Below are positions 33,578 to 41,538 of a DNA stretch of 64,000 bases, one piece after another. Location: positions 806,001-870,000 of the forward strand of contig NZ_JBPGNY010000001.1 of the NCBI RefSeq assembly GCF_051133435.1, in the 5' to 3' direction. A program made the translations under genes and the position numbers. Every line of letters starts with the position of its first letter. Position 1 is the first letter of the stretch. The notes under the pieces were generated by a model. That model searched no databases. It was not told the DNA's origin and saw only the letters and a list, made by a program, of their open reading frames with translations. The stretch comes from JAAYAO01 sp051133435 (GTDB lineage: Bacteria > Actinomycetota > Actinomycetes > Propionibacteriales > Propionibacteriaceae).

Positions 33578-35164
33578 TCACTTGCGCTTACGACCGATGA
33601 GCTCCTGGGCCACCAGGTGGCCCGATCCCCCGCCCAGGCCGGGGCCCGGGTGGGTGGCCGCGCCGATATGCCACAGGCCGGGCACCACGGTGCGATGCCG
33701 CGAGCTGGCCGGGCCGGGTCGCCAGATCAGGAACTGATCCAGTTCGGCGCTGCCGCCGTAGGGGTCACCGTTGATCGCGTTGGGGTTGTAGGCCTCCAGG
33801 TCGGTCGGGGCGATCACCACCGCCTTCTCGACCGCGGCCTTCACCCCGGGGGCTTGTTCCTCGATCACATCCAGCACCCGATCCAGGTAGCCCTGCTTGA
33901 GCTCCTCGGTCCAGCCACCGCTGACGTCCAGGGTGCCAGCGGCATCACCGACCGGGGCGTAGGGCACTTCCTGCATCTGCAGCCACAACATGCCCTTGCC
34001 CTCGGCGGTGACCCGGCTCGGGTCGATCAGTTGCTGCTGCCCCACCGCCACCGTCGGACGGGCGGGCAGCAGGCCCGCCTCGGCCTGGACACAGGCGATC
34101 GCGGTGGAGTTGGAACCATCGCTCAGGTGCACCAGCGGGATGCCGGCGAGTCGCTCGTCCCGCCACACCAGGGGCTCCCGCAGGGCGATGTGCACCTGCA
34201 TCGCGGCTCGGCCGGGCTGGTAGACATCGGCCTCGGCCCGGATCTCGTCGGGAACCACCGTGGCGGGCAACAGTTCGTGGTACAGCGCGCCGGGGCTGAC
34301 CGAGGCGACCACCGCGCGCTCGGCGCGCAGCGTCGTTCCGTCGGCAAGTTTCACCCCGGTGGCCCGTTTCCCCTGAGTGGTGATCTCGGAGACCCGGGCG
34401 CCGGTGCGCACGTCCACCCCGCGTTCGGCCAGGAGAGCCTCGAAGGCCGCCAGGAAGGCTCCCTGGCCGCCCTTGACGATCGGCAACCCGGCCTGGTGCA
34501 AGGTGGCGGCGAAGAGCGGGATCATCAGCCCACCCGTGGCGCTGTCGGGGGTCAACCCGGCATGCAACAGCCACGGGGCCCAGAGCTGATCGGTCTCCCA
34601 GCCACGGAACTGGCGACGGCCCCAGCGGCGGCCGCTGGCGACCCCGTCGCGGGCCCAACCCTCGAGCCGGGCCCGTCCCCCGCGCCGGAACAACTTGAAC
34701 ACCGGGGAGGCGATCTTGGCGCTGCGCAGCTCGGAACCGAGCAGGCCGCCGATCACATCGAGATCGGCCACCAGCCGGTCCAGCATCCGCCCATAGGCCT
34801 CGCGGTCTGCGGGGTGTTCGAACGCATCGATGGTCTTGGCCACGTCCCGGTAGGCGATCGCCGCCCGCCCGTCGGCGGCGACCGTGGCGGTCACCGCGTC
34901 CTCGGCATTGCAGTACTCGACCCCGAGCCGGGCCAGGTCCTCGCCCAGTTCGGCATGGGCGCCGCCGGTGACGAAGAGCGGATGCCACGACGAGTAGGTG
35001 TCGTGCCGCAGCCCCGGAACGGTCAGTTCGTCGGTGGCCATGAACCCGCCCAGGCGGTCATTGGCCTCGACCAGGCAGACCCGCCAGCCGGCACCGGACA
35101 GTTCGGCGGCGGCCACCAGGCCGTTGATGCCCGAACCCACCACGATCGCGTCGAAGTTGTTCAT
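33578..35164 (-). CDS. Phytoene-desaturase-like FAD-dependent oxidoreductase
   Basis: 528 residues. FAD-binding Rossmann start AIVVGSGINGLVAAAELSGAGW with VEANDRLGG, and the C-terminal IGAATHPGPGLGGGSGHLVA typical of COG1233 dehydrogenases. Known members are carotenoid desaturases or isomerases, but many actinobacterial ones act on unknown substrates. The ATG at 35164 overlaps the stop of the FMO gene. It is transcribed with SDR and FMO under the same operator, so its role is probably in the aromatic pathway, not in pigment synthesis. Confidence 0.82.
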   Translation of the reverse strand: MNNFDAIVVGSGINGLVAAAELSGAGWRVCLVEANDRLGGFMATDELTVPGLRHDTYSSWHPLFVTGGAHAELGEDLARLGVEYCNAEDAVTATVAADGRAAIAYRDVAKTIDAFEHPADREAYGRMLDRLVADLDVIGGLLGSELRSAKIASPVFKLFRRGGRARLEGWARDGVASGRRWGRRQFRGWETDQLWAPWLLHAGLTPDSATGGLMIPLFAATLHQAGLPIVKGGQGAFLAAFEALLAERGVDVRTGARVSEITTQGKRATGVKLADGTTLRAERAVVASVSPGALYHELLPATVVPDEIRAEADVYQPGRAAMQVHIALREPLVWRDERLAGIPLVHLSDGSNSTAIACVQAEAGLLPARPTVAVGQQQLIDPSRVTAEGKGMLWLQMQEVPYAPVGDAAGTLDVSGGWTEELKQGYLDRVLDVIEEQAPGVKAAVEKAVVIAPTDLEAYNPNAINGDPYGGSAELDQFLIWRPGPASSRHRTVVPGLWHIGAATHPGPGLGGGSGHLVAQELIGRKRK

Positions 35165-36690
35165 CGGCTCTGCTTTCCCTCCTTGCGGCGCAGCAGCGCC
35201 TTGATCACCCATGCGTAGTCCTGCGGGCTCACCGGCAGCAGCCATTCCTTGAAGCGCTGCAGCGGCGAGATCTTGAGTCCCAGGCCGCGCATCAGTTCGT
35301 CGATGTTGTGCATCGAGAAGGGGATGATGTTGGTCCCCCTGGCGTGTTTGCCCTCGGTGCGTTCCTCCATCCAGCGCAGCCGCTCGGCCACCAGCTCGCG
35401 GCGCTGCTCGACCTCGGGCATCACCGAATGTCCCATCAGGTGGTTGGCGATCCACAAAGCACCGAGTTCGGCCGACAGCGGGCTGAAGAAGGAACTGTTG
35501 TAGCCACAGAATGCCAGACCGGGCACGTCGTGGGGCAGGATGTAGCGCCACAATTCGAAGTTGCCGCGGTCGTCGGTCAGCCGCTGGGTGACCTCGTCGT
35601 CGAGGAACGGCACACCCTGCTTCCAGCCGGTGGCCGCGATCACCACATCGGCCGGGCGGCGTTCCCCGGTGGACAGTTCGGCCATCGGCTTGCCGTCCTC
35701 GGCGTACAGCCGGACGATCTCGGTCTCGCGCAGCACCTGCAGCTTGCCCTCGGCCACCTTCTCGTAGAAGCCGTCGGTGGTCAGCGAGACGGTGGAGCGG
35801 GCGATCCGGTCGAAGCTGCCCTCGGGCACCAGGTCGTGTTCCTTGAGCTTCAACTGCTTGACCGCGACGCCCTGGACGGTGTTGATCATGCCGTTGCGCA
35901 CCGGCTTGCCGGGGCCGTGCAGGAACTTCTCCACCGGGGTCGGGCGGCGGTACTCGAACAGCGCCTCGCCCAGACGGTTCAGCATCAGGTACTTGAAGTT
36001 CAGCTTGCCCATCAGCTTCTTGGGCAGCTTCCACAACAGGTGCCGGGCGACCACGGTGGTGCTGGCCGACGACTCGGCCACCGCAGAGGCGATATCGCAG
36101 CCCGACTTGCCGTAACCGACCACGAGCACGTTCTTGCCCTCGATCTCGGCCAGGTCGCGCACATCGGAGGGGGCACACAGGCGTCCGCCGGCGGCCTCGA
36201 ACTCCTCGCGCCCCGGGTAGGGCGGCAGGAAGGGCTGGCTGAAGATGCCGTTGGCCACCACCACGTAGTCGAAGACCTCGGACTCCTCCGGCCCGGCCGG
36301 CTCGGATTCGCCACCGAACCGGCTCTCCACCGGACGGTAAGTGACGGTCCAGCGCGGTTGCGGCCCGGACTCGTCCAGTTCGGCGTGCACCACCTCGGTG
36401 CTGACCTTGATCTTGTCCTCGATGCCGAAGCGGCGCACATAGCCGGCCAGGTACTCCTGCACCTGGGTGCCCGACGGCCACTCGGGGTAGTGCTTCGGGT
36501 AGGGCATCTCGATCAGCGAGTAGGTGCCCTTGTTGTTCTGGGTCGACAGACCCGGGTAGCGACGCACCCGGCTCCACACCCCGCCCACATCGGGGGCCTT
36601 CTCGAATCCGGTCACATCGTGGCCGAACTGGGTCAGGGTTTTCACCGCCGCCACACCGGCGAAGCCGGCTCCGATCACAGCAATCTTCAT
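35161..36690 (-). CDS. Flavin-containing monooxygenase (FMO-like)
   Basis: 509 residues. FAD motif IAVIGAGFAGVAAVK, NADPH motif VLVVGYGKSGCDIASAV near 190, and the FMO-type FCGYNSSFF. In place of the FMO/BVMO fingerprint F-x-G-x3-H it has YPGREEFEAAGGRLCAPS, so the usual histidine is missing. Members oxygenate N, S or ketones, and some hydroxylate indole. Start ATG 36690, 8 bp after the SDR stop; GTG one codon earlier is possible. Confidence 0.82.
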   Translation of the reverse strand: MKIAVIGAGFAGVAAVKTLTQFGHDVTGFEKAPDVGGVWSRVRRYPGLSTQNNKGTYSLIEMPYPKHYPEWPSGTQVQEYLAGYVRRFGIEDKIKVSTEVVHAELDESGPQPRWTVTYRPVESRFGGESEPAGPEESEVFDYVVVANGIFSQPFLPPYPGREEFEAAGGRLCAPSDVRDLAEIEGKNVLVVGYGKSGCDIASAVAESSASTTVVARHLLWKLPKKLMGKLNFKYLMLNRLGEALFEYRRPTPVEKFLHGPGKPVRNGMINTVQGVAVKQLKLKEHDLVPEGSFDRIARSTVSLTTDGFYEKVAEGKLQVLRETEIVRLYAEDGKPMAELSTGERRPADVVIAATGWKQGVPFLDDEVTQRLTDDRGNFELWRYILPHDVPGLAFCGYNSSFFSPLSAELGALWIANHLMGHSVMPEVEQRRELVAERLRWMEERTEGKHARGTNIIPFSMHNIDELMRGLGLKISPLQRFKEWLLPVSPQDYAWVIKALLRRKEGKQSR

Positions 36691-36698
36691 CACGGGCC

Positions 36699-37499
36699 TC
36701 AGTTCTTGTCGGCGGGGATCAGCCGCGGGATGGCGGGGACGGACTGTTCGGGGCCCATCGCGGAGTAGCCACCGTCGGCGGCCCAGTCGGCGCCGGTGAC
36801 CACCGAGGCGGCATCCGAGCACAGGAAGGCGACGACGCGACCCACTTCGACCGGATCGCCGACGCGACGGGTGAGGTGGAAGTCGGCGGCCACCGAGTCG
36901 GTGAGCTCGCGGTTGTGCTCCGAGAGGTCGTCCATGATCTTCGACCAGGTCCAGCCCGGGCTGACCGAGTTGACCCGGATGCCGTCACCGGCCCAGTCCA
37001 TCGCCATCGACCGGGTCACCTGCACCAGCGCAGCCTTGCTGGCCGGGTAGACCCAGCGTCCGGTCTGGGCGACCTTGGAGCTGATCGAGGTGAAGTTGAC
37101 GATCGCCCCCTTGCCGGTGGCGGCGAGATGGGGACGGCAGGCCTGGGCCATCCGGACCGCGCCCACCAGGTTCACGTCGAAGGCGGTCAGCCAGTCGGAC
37201 GGGGCGGTGTCGGCCCCGTCGTCGAGGTAGGTGCAGGCCAGGTTCACCAGAATGTCGATGCCCCCGTGCCGCTCGGCCACCTCGGCGACCAGCTTCTGCA
37301 CCTGATCGTCCTGGGTGACATCGGTCGGAATCGACTCGACCCCATCCATGCCGTCGGCGATCGCGTTCGCGCCCTCGGCATCGATATCGGCGATCACAAC
37401 CGTGGCGCCTTCATCGCGCAGCGCTTCCACGACTCCCCGACCGACGAGCGTGGCGCCCCCGGTCACGATCGCGGTACGTCCCAGCAGAGTCCCTGACAT
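36699..37499 (-). CDS. Short-chain dehydrogenase/reductase
   Basis: 266 residues. Cofactor motif TGGATLVGRG (TGxxxxxG), NLACT in place of NNAG, catalytic Ser (FTSISS), Tyr-x3-Lys (YPASK) and the C-terminal PGWTWSKI. Acidic DIDAEG after the second strand indicates NAD preference. Start ATG 37499 has GAAGG 8 bases upstream. First gene of the SDR-FMO-desaturase operon, whose promoter contains the ATTTGATCACAT site. The NLAC change is unusual for the family. Confidence 0.88.
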   Translation of the reverse strand: MSGTLLGRTAIVTGGATLVGRGVVEALRDEGATVVIADIDAEGANAIADGMDGVESIPTDVTQDDQVQKLVAEVAERHGGIDILVNLACTYLDDGADTAPSDWLTAFDVNLVGAVRMAQACRPHLAATGKGAIVNFTSISSKVAQTGRWVYPASKAALVQVTRSMAMDWAGDGIRVNSVSPGWTWSKIMDDLSEHNRELTDSVAADFHLTRRVGDPVEVGRVVAFLCSDAASVVTGADWAADGGYSAMGPEQSVPAIPRLIPADKN

Positions 37500-37526
37500 C
37501 TGGTCACCTTCCAAGAAATGGCCTAC

Positions 37527-37538
37527 ATTTGATCACAT
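37527..37538. promoter_or_regulatory. Third GntR-type operator ATTTGATCACAT
   Basis: Differs from the perfect palindromes at 30025 and 30099 in one base (A to C at position 10) and lies 28 bp upstream of the SDR start, between the SDR and the AraC gene. The match of 11 of 12 bases within this window links the operon to the gentisate/nitrilase promoters. Confidence 0.6.
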
Positions 37539-37641
37539 ATTTCAAGCTAGTGATGCCGCTCACACCGCAGCTATCCGGATCGCCCGCGGAATATGTCCAA
37601 AATCCGCGAACCGGCCCGACGAACCCACAAGGGGGAGACCA

Positions 37642-38613
37642 ATGGGGGTCTTACGCCGACACGCTCTCGCCACCCAGGACCCGGACGAGGCGCAGCAGAT
37701 CGTCTCGGACGTGTTCTGCGAACACACCCTGACCCCGATCGGCAAGGCACGGCGCGAGGTGGACATGTCGCTGACCGCCGATGAGATGGGCCCGGTGCGC
37801 CTGGTGCGGCTCAACTACGGGGTGCCGGTACGGATCCAGCCGGAACCGCTGGGCGATTTCTTCCTGGTGCAGGTTCCGCGCACCGGGTCGGCCGACATCA
37901 CCCAGGACGGCACCGACGTCGCCTCCCTGCCCGGAGTCGCCTCGGTGCTCTCCCCCACCGCCTCGGTGACGATGGAATGGCACCACGACACCGATCAGTT
38001 GTGCGTGTACCTGGCCCGCTCGGTGGTCGAACACGAGTTGCGGCTGATGCTGGCCCGCCCGATGGACAAGCCGTTGATCTTTCTGCCGCAGATGAAGCTG
38101 GACGATGAGACCAATGCCGCCTGGCTGCGCACCGTGTTGTTCCTGGCCGACGAGCTGCGCCGGGGTACCTCGCTGACCCACCGGCCCGAGATCATGCAGT
38201 CCTTCGGCGCCACCCTGGCTGGCCAACTGCTGGTCTCGCAGCGGCACAACTACTCCGAACAACTGGGCCTGAGCGAATCGATGAAGCCGAGCCGGGTACA
38301 ACAGGCCATCGATTACATCGAGGCCCACCTGTCCGACGCCGACCTCACCGTGCCCCGGGTGGCGGCCGCCACCGGGGTCTCGGTGCGCACACTGCAGGAG
38401 GCCTTCCGGCGCGAACTGGAGATGACCCCGCTGGCCTACATCAAGGAACGCCGGCTGACCATCGCCCACCTGCGACTGCGCGCCGGCGACCCGACGATGA
38501 CCACCGTCACCCGGATCGCAACCGGCGTCGGGGTCAGCCATTTCGGCCGATTCTCCGGTGAGTACCGACGCAGGTTCGGCGAGAAACCGTCCCAGACCCT
38601 GATGGCCGGATGA
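37642..38613 (+). CDS. AraC-family transcriptional regulator
   Basis: 323 residues: an N-terminal cupin-like sensor domain (AraC-binding-like; about 1-190), then two helix-turn-helix motifs (VQQAIDYIEAHLSDADLTVPRVAAATGVSVRTLQEAFRREL and ATGVGVSHFGRFSGEYRRRFGEKPSQTL), the AraC/NahR signature. The sensor is likely to bind an aromatic or its metabolite. ATG 37642 has GGGGGA upstream. Divergent from the SDR operon and upstream of the cyclase gene, so either could be its target. Confidence 0.9.
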   Translation: MGVLRRHALATQDPDEAQQIVSDVFCEHTLTPIGKARREVDMSLTADEMGPVRLVRLNYGVPVRIQPEPLGDFFLVQVPRTGSADITQDGTDVASLPGVASVLSPTASVTMEWHHDTDQLCVYLARSVVEHELRLMLARPMDKPLIFLPQMKLDDETNAAWLRTVLFLADELRRGTSLTHRPEIMQSFGATLAGQLLVSQRHNYSEQLGLSESMKPSRVQQAIDYIEAHLSDADLTVPRVAAATGVSVRTLQEAFRRELEMTPLAYIKERRLTIAHLRLRAGDPTMTTVTRIATGVGVSHFGRFSGEYRRRFGEKPSQTLMAG

Positions 38614-38642
38614 ACGCAAACTGGCCACCGGGCCGCGCAGAT

Positions 38643-38679
38643 TGGCTAGCCACGCCCCGCACCGGGTCGGTTAGCTAAC
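38643..38679. promoter_or_regulatory. Paired GG(C/T)TAGC palindromes before the cyclase gene
   Basis: TGGCTAGCCA (38643-38652) and GTTAGCTAAC (38670-38679) are 10-bp palindromes with centres 27 bp apart, and they also form a direct repeat GGYTAGC. Direct repeats of this spacing suit an AraC-type protein; the araC-like gene is just upstream. The actual -10 is unclear. Confidence 0.4.
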
Positions 38680-38768
38680 GGGAATCGGGTTGCTGAGCGC
38701 GCGGCCGGCCCCGAGCACCCGCTACCGGGGCTTTCCCTTTCATACCCCTCTAGATGCAAGGAGTATCC

Positions 38769-39542
38769 ATGTCCACCCTTACCGCACTGGCTCAGGCCCT
38801 GACCTCGTCGTCGATCGAGGTCATCGATCTGACCTCCCCGCTCAGCCATGACACCCCCGTCCTGATGCTGCCCCCGGAGATGGGTCAGACCGAGCGGTTC
38901 ACCCTGCACGAGATCTCGAACTTCGACGATCGCGGGCCGGGCTGGTACTGGAACAACTTCACCACCGGGGAACACACCGGTACCCACTTCGACGCCCCCT
39001 GCCACTGGGAGAGCAACAAGGGTGGTCTGGACATCTCGCAGGTGCCCGTCCAGCAGATGATCGGCCCGGCCGTGGTGATGGACTTCGCCGACCGGGTCGA
39101 GGCCGATCCCGGCTACATCATCAGCCGTGAGGACATCGAGGGCTGGATCGCCGAGCACGGCGAGATCGAGGAAGGCTCCTGGCTGCTGATCCGCACCGGG
39201 TGGGGTGCGCAGACCGTCAAGGGTCAGGAGGCCGCACTCGGACTCACCGATGAGGGCCCGGTCTCCCCCGGCCTGTCGGTGGACGCGGCCAAGCTGGTGT
39301 CCACCCTGCCGATCCTGGGCATGGGCGTGGAGACCGTCGGCACCGATGCCGGCCAGGCCTTCGGCTTCGACCTGCCCTTCCCCTGCCACTACGAGATGGC
39401 CGCGGTGGACAAGTGGGGCATCACCCAGTTGCAGAACCTCGACAAGCTGCCCGCCCGCGGTGCGGTGGTTGTCGCCCTGCCGCTGCCGATCGTCAAGGGC
39501 AGTGGTTCGCCCTGCCGCGTGGTGGCCCTGGTCGAACGCTGA
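38769..39542 (+). CDS. Metal-dependent cyclase / kynurenine-formamidase family hydrolase
   Basis: 257 residues. The metal motif HTGTHFDAPCHW (H-x-G-T-H-x-D-x-P-x-H, about residues 73-84) and IDLTSPLSHDTPV define the cyclase/KynB/isatin hydrolase family. Substrates include N-formylkynurenine and isatin, both tryptophan/indole catabolites, or lactone-like rings. It follows an AraC gene and is probably its target. ATG 38769 sits after AAGGAGTATCC; the frame from 38754 lacks a ribosome site. Confidence 0.85.
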   Translation: MSTLTALAQALTSSSIEVIDLTSPLSHDTPVLMLPPEMGQTERFTLHEISNFDDRGPGWYWNNFTTGEHTGTHFDAPCHWESNKGGLDISQVPVQQMIGPAVVMDFADRVEADPGYIISREDIEGWIAEHGEIEEGSWLLIRTGWGAQTVKGQEAALGLTDEGPVSPGLSVDAAKLVSTLPILGMGVETVGTDAGQAFGFDLPFPCHYEMAAVDKWGITQLQNLDKLPARGAVVVALPLPIVKGSGSPCRVVALVER

Positions 39543-39579
39543 TCGCGCACACCGAACGCCATGACGGGCGCGCCGCGCG

Positions 39580-40770
39580 CTACTTCTCGGGACGGAACTG
39601 CAGGGCCTCGAAGGCCTCCGGCGAGAGCGCGCGGCGCAACCGGTCGGCACTCATCGGCAGATAGGGCACTTCCCGGGCCAGATGGTGATGCAGGGTCAGC
39701 ATCCGATCGATGCTGTTCTGCCAGGGGTACCGCTCCGCCTGGGCCCGGGCGGCCACCCGCATCTGCTGCCGCGGACGAGCCGCCGCCCGCAGCAGGGCGT
39801 CGGCGAGGGATTCCGGGTCGGGCGCGGCCCAGGCACCGGATTCCCTGGTCACCAATTCGAAGCCGCCACCCCGGTCGGCGGTGATCACCGGGGTGCCACA
39901 GGCCAGCGCCTCCAGCACCGCCAGGCCGAAGGTCTCAGCCGGGCATACCGAGAGCGCGAAATCGGCTCCGGCCAACCGCCGCGCGATTTCTTCGCGGGAG
40001 TCGACGTAGCCGTGAAAGACCACCGGCGCGTCGCTGGCCAGTTCGCGCAGTTCCTGCTCGTCGGGGCCGACGCCGTACATGTCCAGCCGCACCGGCACGC
40101 CCTGGCGATGCAACTCCACCGCGGTGGCCACCCCCAGGTGCGGGCTCTTCTCCCGCGACAGCCGTCCGACGTAGGCGAGCTTGAGGATGCCGTCGTCGAC
40201 CGGTGAGCCCTTGTCGGGATGGAAGGTGGTCAGATCGACCCCGAGCGGCACATGCACCAGGTTCGCGCCGAGATTGTGGTACTCGTCGGCGGCGTAATCA
40301 CTGGTCACCACGATCGAGTCGAATTCCTTGACCAAGCGGCGGTACAGCAATTGCACCGCCCGGTTCACCCGGAACCGTTCCCGCAGCCACATCGACGCCA
40401 TCGCGTCCAGACGTTCGTGGCTGAACAGCACCGACCCGATACCGCGTCGCCGGGCCCATCGGCCGACCGCGGTCAGGGTCCATTTGTCCGAGACCTCCAC
40501 GCTGGTGGGCCGGAACCGGTCGAGCACGCTCAGCGCCCGGCCGGTCTCGAAGATCATCCGGTAGCCGGCGACGATCTCGGGGGCCTTCACGTAGACCTCG
40601 ATCCCCTCCTCGGTTTCCCGGAAGTGATCATGTTTGCCCGGAAGCACCAGGATCCGTTCGGCGCCGGCCGCCACATAGCCGCGGCCCAGGTGCCGCACCG
40701 CGGTGCGCATCCCCCCGGAGACGGGCCCGATCAGGTTGGCCAACTGCGCGATTCGCAGGGTCTTCGGCAC
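39580..40770 (-). CDS. Glycosyltransferase family 4 (mannosyltransferase-like)
   Basis: 396 residues. GT-B fold: N-terminal SGGMRTAVRHLGRGY, donor domain LAYVGRLSREKSP and the E-x7-E motif region ETFGLAVLEALACGTPVI. The closest subgroup is GDP-mannose-dependent alpha-mannosyltransferases of Actinomycetota cell-envelope lipids, a guess from general pattern. Start GTG 40770 (MPKTLRIAQLANL) has GGAGG 6 bases upstream; a longer 424-residue version from 40854 lacks this. Divergent from the PadR gene. Confidence 0.85.
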   Translation of the reverse strand: MPKTLRIAQLANLIGPVSGGMRTAVRHLGRGYVAAGAERILVLPGKHDHFRETEEGIEVYVKAPEIVAGYRMIFETGRALSVLDRFRPTSVEVSDKWTLTAVGRWARRRGIGSVLFSHERLDAMASMWLRERFRVNRAVQLLYRRLVKEFDSIVVTSDYAADEYHNLGANLVHVPLGVDLTTFHPDKGSPVDDGILKLAYVGRLSREKSPHLGVATAVELHRQGVPVRLDMYGVGPDEQELRELASDAPVVFHGYVDSREEIARRLAGADFALSVCPAETFGLAVLEALACGTPVITADRGGGFELVTRESGAWAAPDPESLADALLRAAARPRQQMRVAARAQAERYPWQNSIDRMLTLHHHLAREVPYLPMSADRLRRALSPEAFEALQFRPEK

Positions 40771-40863
40771 CTGGCCCTCCTCGATGTCGACAACGAGTGC
40801 CCACTGTACCGCCGGGGCCGCAGGCGCCCGGGACCGACCGACGTCCTTGCCCAACGATAGTTA

Positions 40864-40875
40864 ACGATATATCGT
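40864..40875. promoter_or_regulatory. Perfect palindrome ACGATATATCGT before PadR gene
   Basis: 12-bp inverted repeat 39 bp upstream of the PadR start in the 143-bp divergent region to the glycosyltransferase. AACGATAG (40855) repeats one half. PadR proteins bind their own promoter at such AT-centred palindromes, so this is a likely autoregulatory operator. Confidence 0.55.
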
Positions 40876-40913
40876 AGAAGTACGTGATAGAACGATTTGT
40901 CAAGGAGATGACC

Positions 40914-41531
40914 ATGAATCACGCACTACGCATGCCCCGTTGGGCAATGATGGAAACCGCCGGCCCCCGGCGAGGCGGACGACGAGGTGGCGGGCGCGGC
41001 ATGGGCGGTGGCCCGCCCGGTGCACCGTGGCGCGGGATGGGCGAAGGCTTCGGCTTCGACTTCGGTGGCCCCGGGCGCGGCCGCGGCCGGGCCCGCCGCG
41101 GGGACGTCCGGTTGGCGGCACTGGCGCTGCTGGCCGAGAAACCCCGCAACGGCTACCAGATCATCCGCGAAATCGCCGACCGCACGCAGGGCGCTTGGAA
41201 GCCCAGCCCCGGTGCGGTCTACCCGGCCCTGAACCAACTCGAGGATGAGGGTCTGATCGTGGCCGCGGAGGGTGACAAGACCTTCACCGTGACCGAGGAG
41301 GGTCGGGCAGCCGCCGCCGAGATCGACCCCAAACCCTGGGATGCGATCAATCGGGAGACCGCCGATGCCTACCCCGAAGACGTCGCCGAGTTGTGGACCG
41401 AGTTCCGCCGCCTGGCCGATGCGGTCCGCGCGGTGACCAGCTCGGGCACCGACGACGACCGCCGGAAGACCGCCGAGTTACTGACCGAAACTCGACGCCG
41501 AATCTTCGGCATGTTGGCCTCCGACTCATAA
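40914..41531 (+). CDS. PadR-family transcriptional regulator with Gly/Arg-rich N-terminus
   Basis: 205 residues. Residues 1-65 are low-complexity Gly/Arg/Pro (GGRRGGGRGMGGG ... GRGRGRARRG); the winged helix begins RLAALALLAEKPRNGYQIIREIADRTQGAWKPSPGAVYPALNQLEDEGL. The typical PadR ligand-free helical tail follows. PadR proteins usually repress detoxification or transporter genes. ATG 40914 has AAGGAG 6 bases upstream. Divergent from the glycosyltransferase; its target may be either gene. Confidence 0.85.
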   Translation: MNHALRMPRWAMMETAGPRRGGRRGGGRGMGGGPPGAPWRGMGEGFGFDFGGPGRGRGRARRGDVRLAALALLAEKPRNGYQIIREIADRTQGAWKPSPGAVYPALNQLEDEGLIVAAEGDKTFTVTEEGRAAAAEIDPKPWDAINRETADAYPEDVAELWTEFRRLADAVRAVTSSGTDDDRRKTAELLTETRRRIFGMLASDS

Positions 41532-41532
41532 T
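41527..41532 (+). promoter_or_regulatory. -10 box for leaderless phosphatase gene
   Basis: CATAAT overlaps the PadR stop codon; its final T lies at -7 relative to the GTG at 41539, so transcription would begin on the start codon. Confidence 0.5.
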
Positions 41533-41538
41533 GGGCAC

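Noticed and set aside
33578..36577. A 999-residue minus-strand frame that would fuse other sequence to the desaturase-like protein
   Set aside because: The first 471 codons are the wrong frame of the FMO gene, with Arg/Gly-rich text and no motifs; the true start is ATG 35164.
35161..36690. Baeyer-Villiger monooxygenase reading of the FMO gene
   Set aside because: The BVMO fingerprint F-x-G-x3-H-x3-W is absent; YPGREEFEAAGG replaces it.
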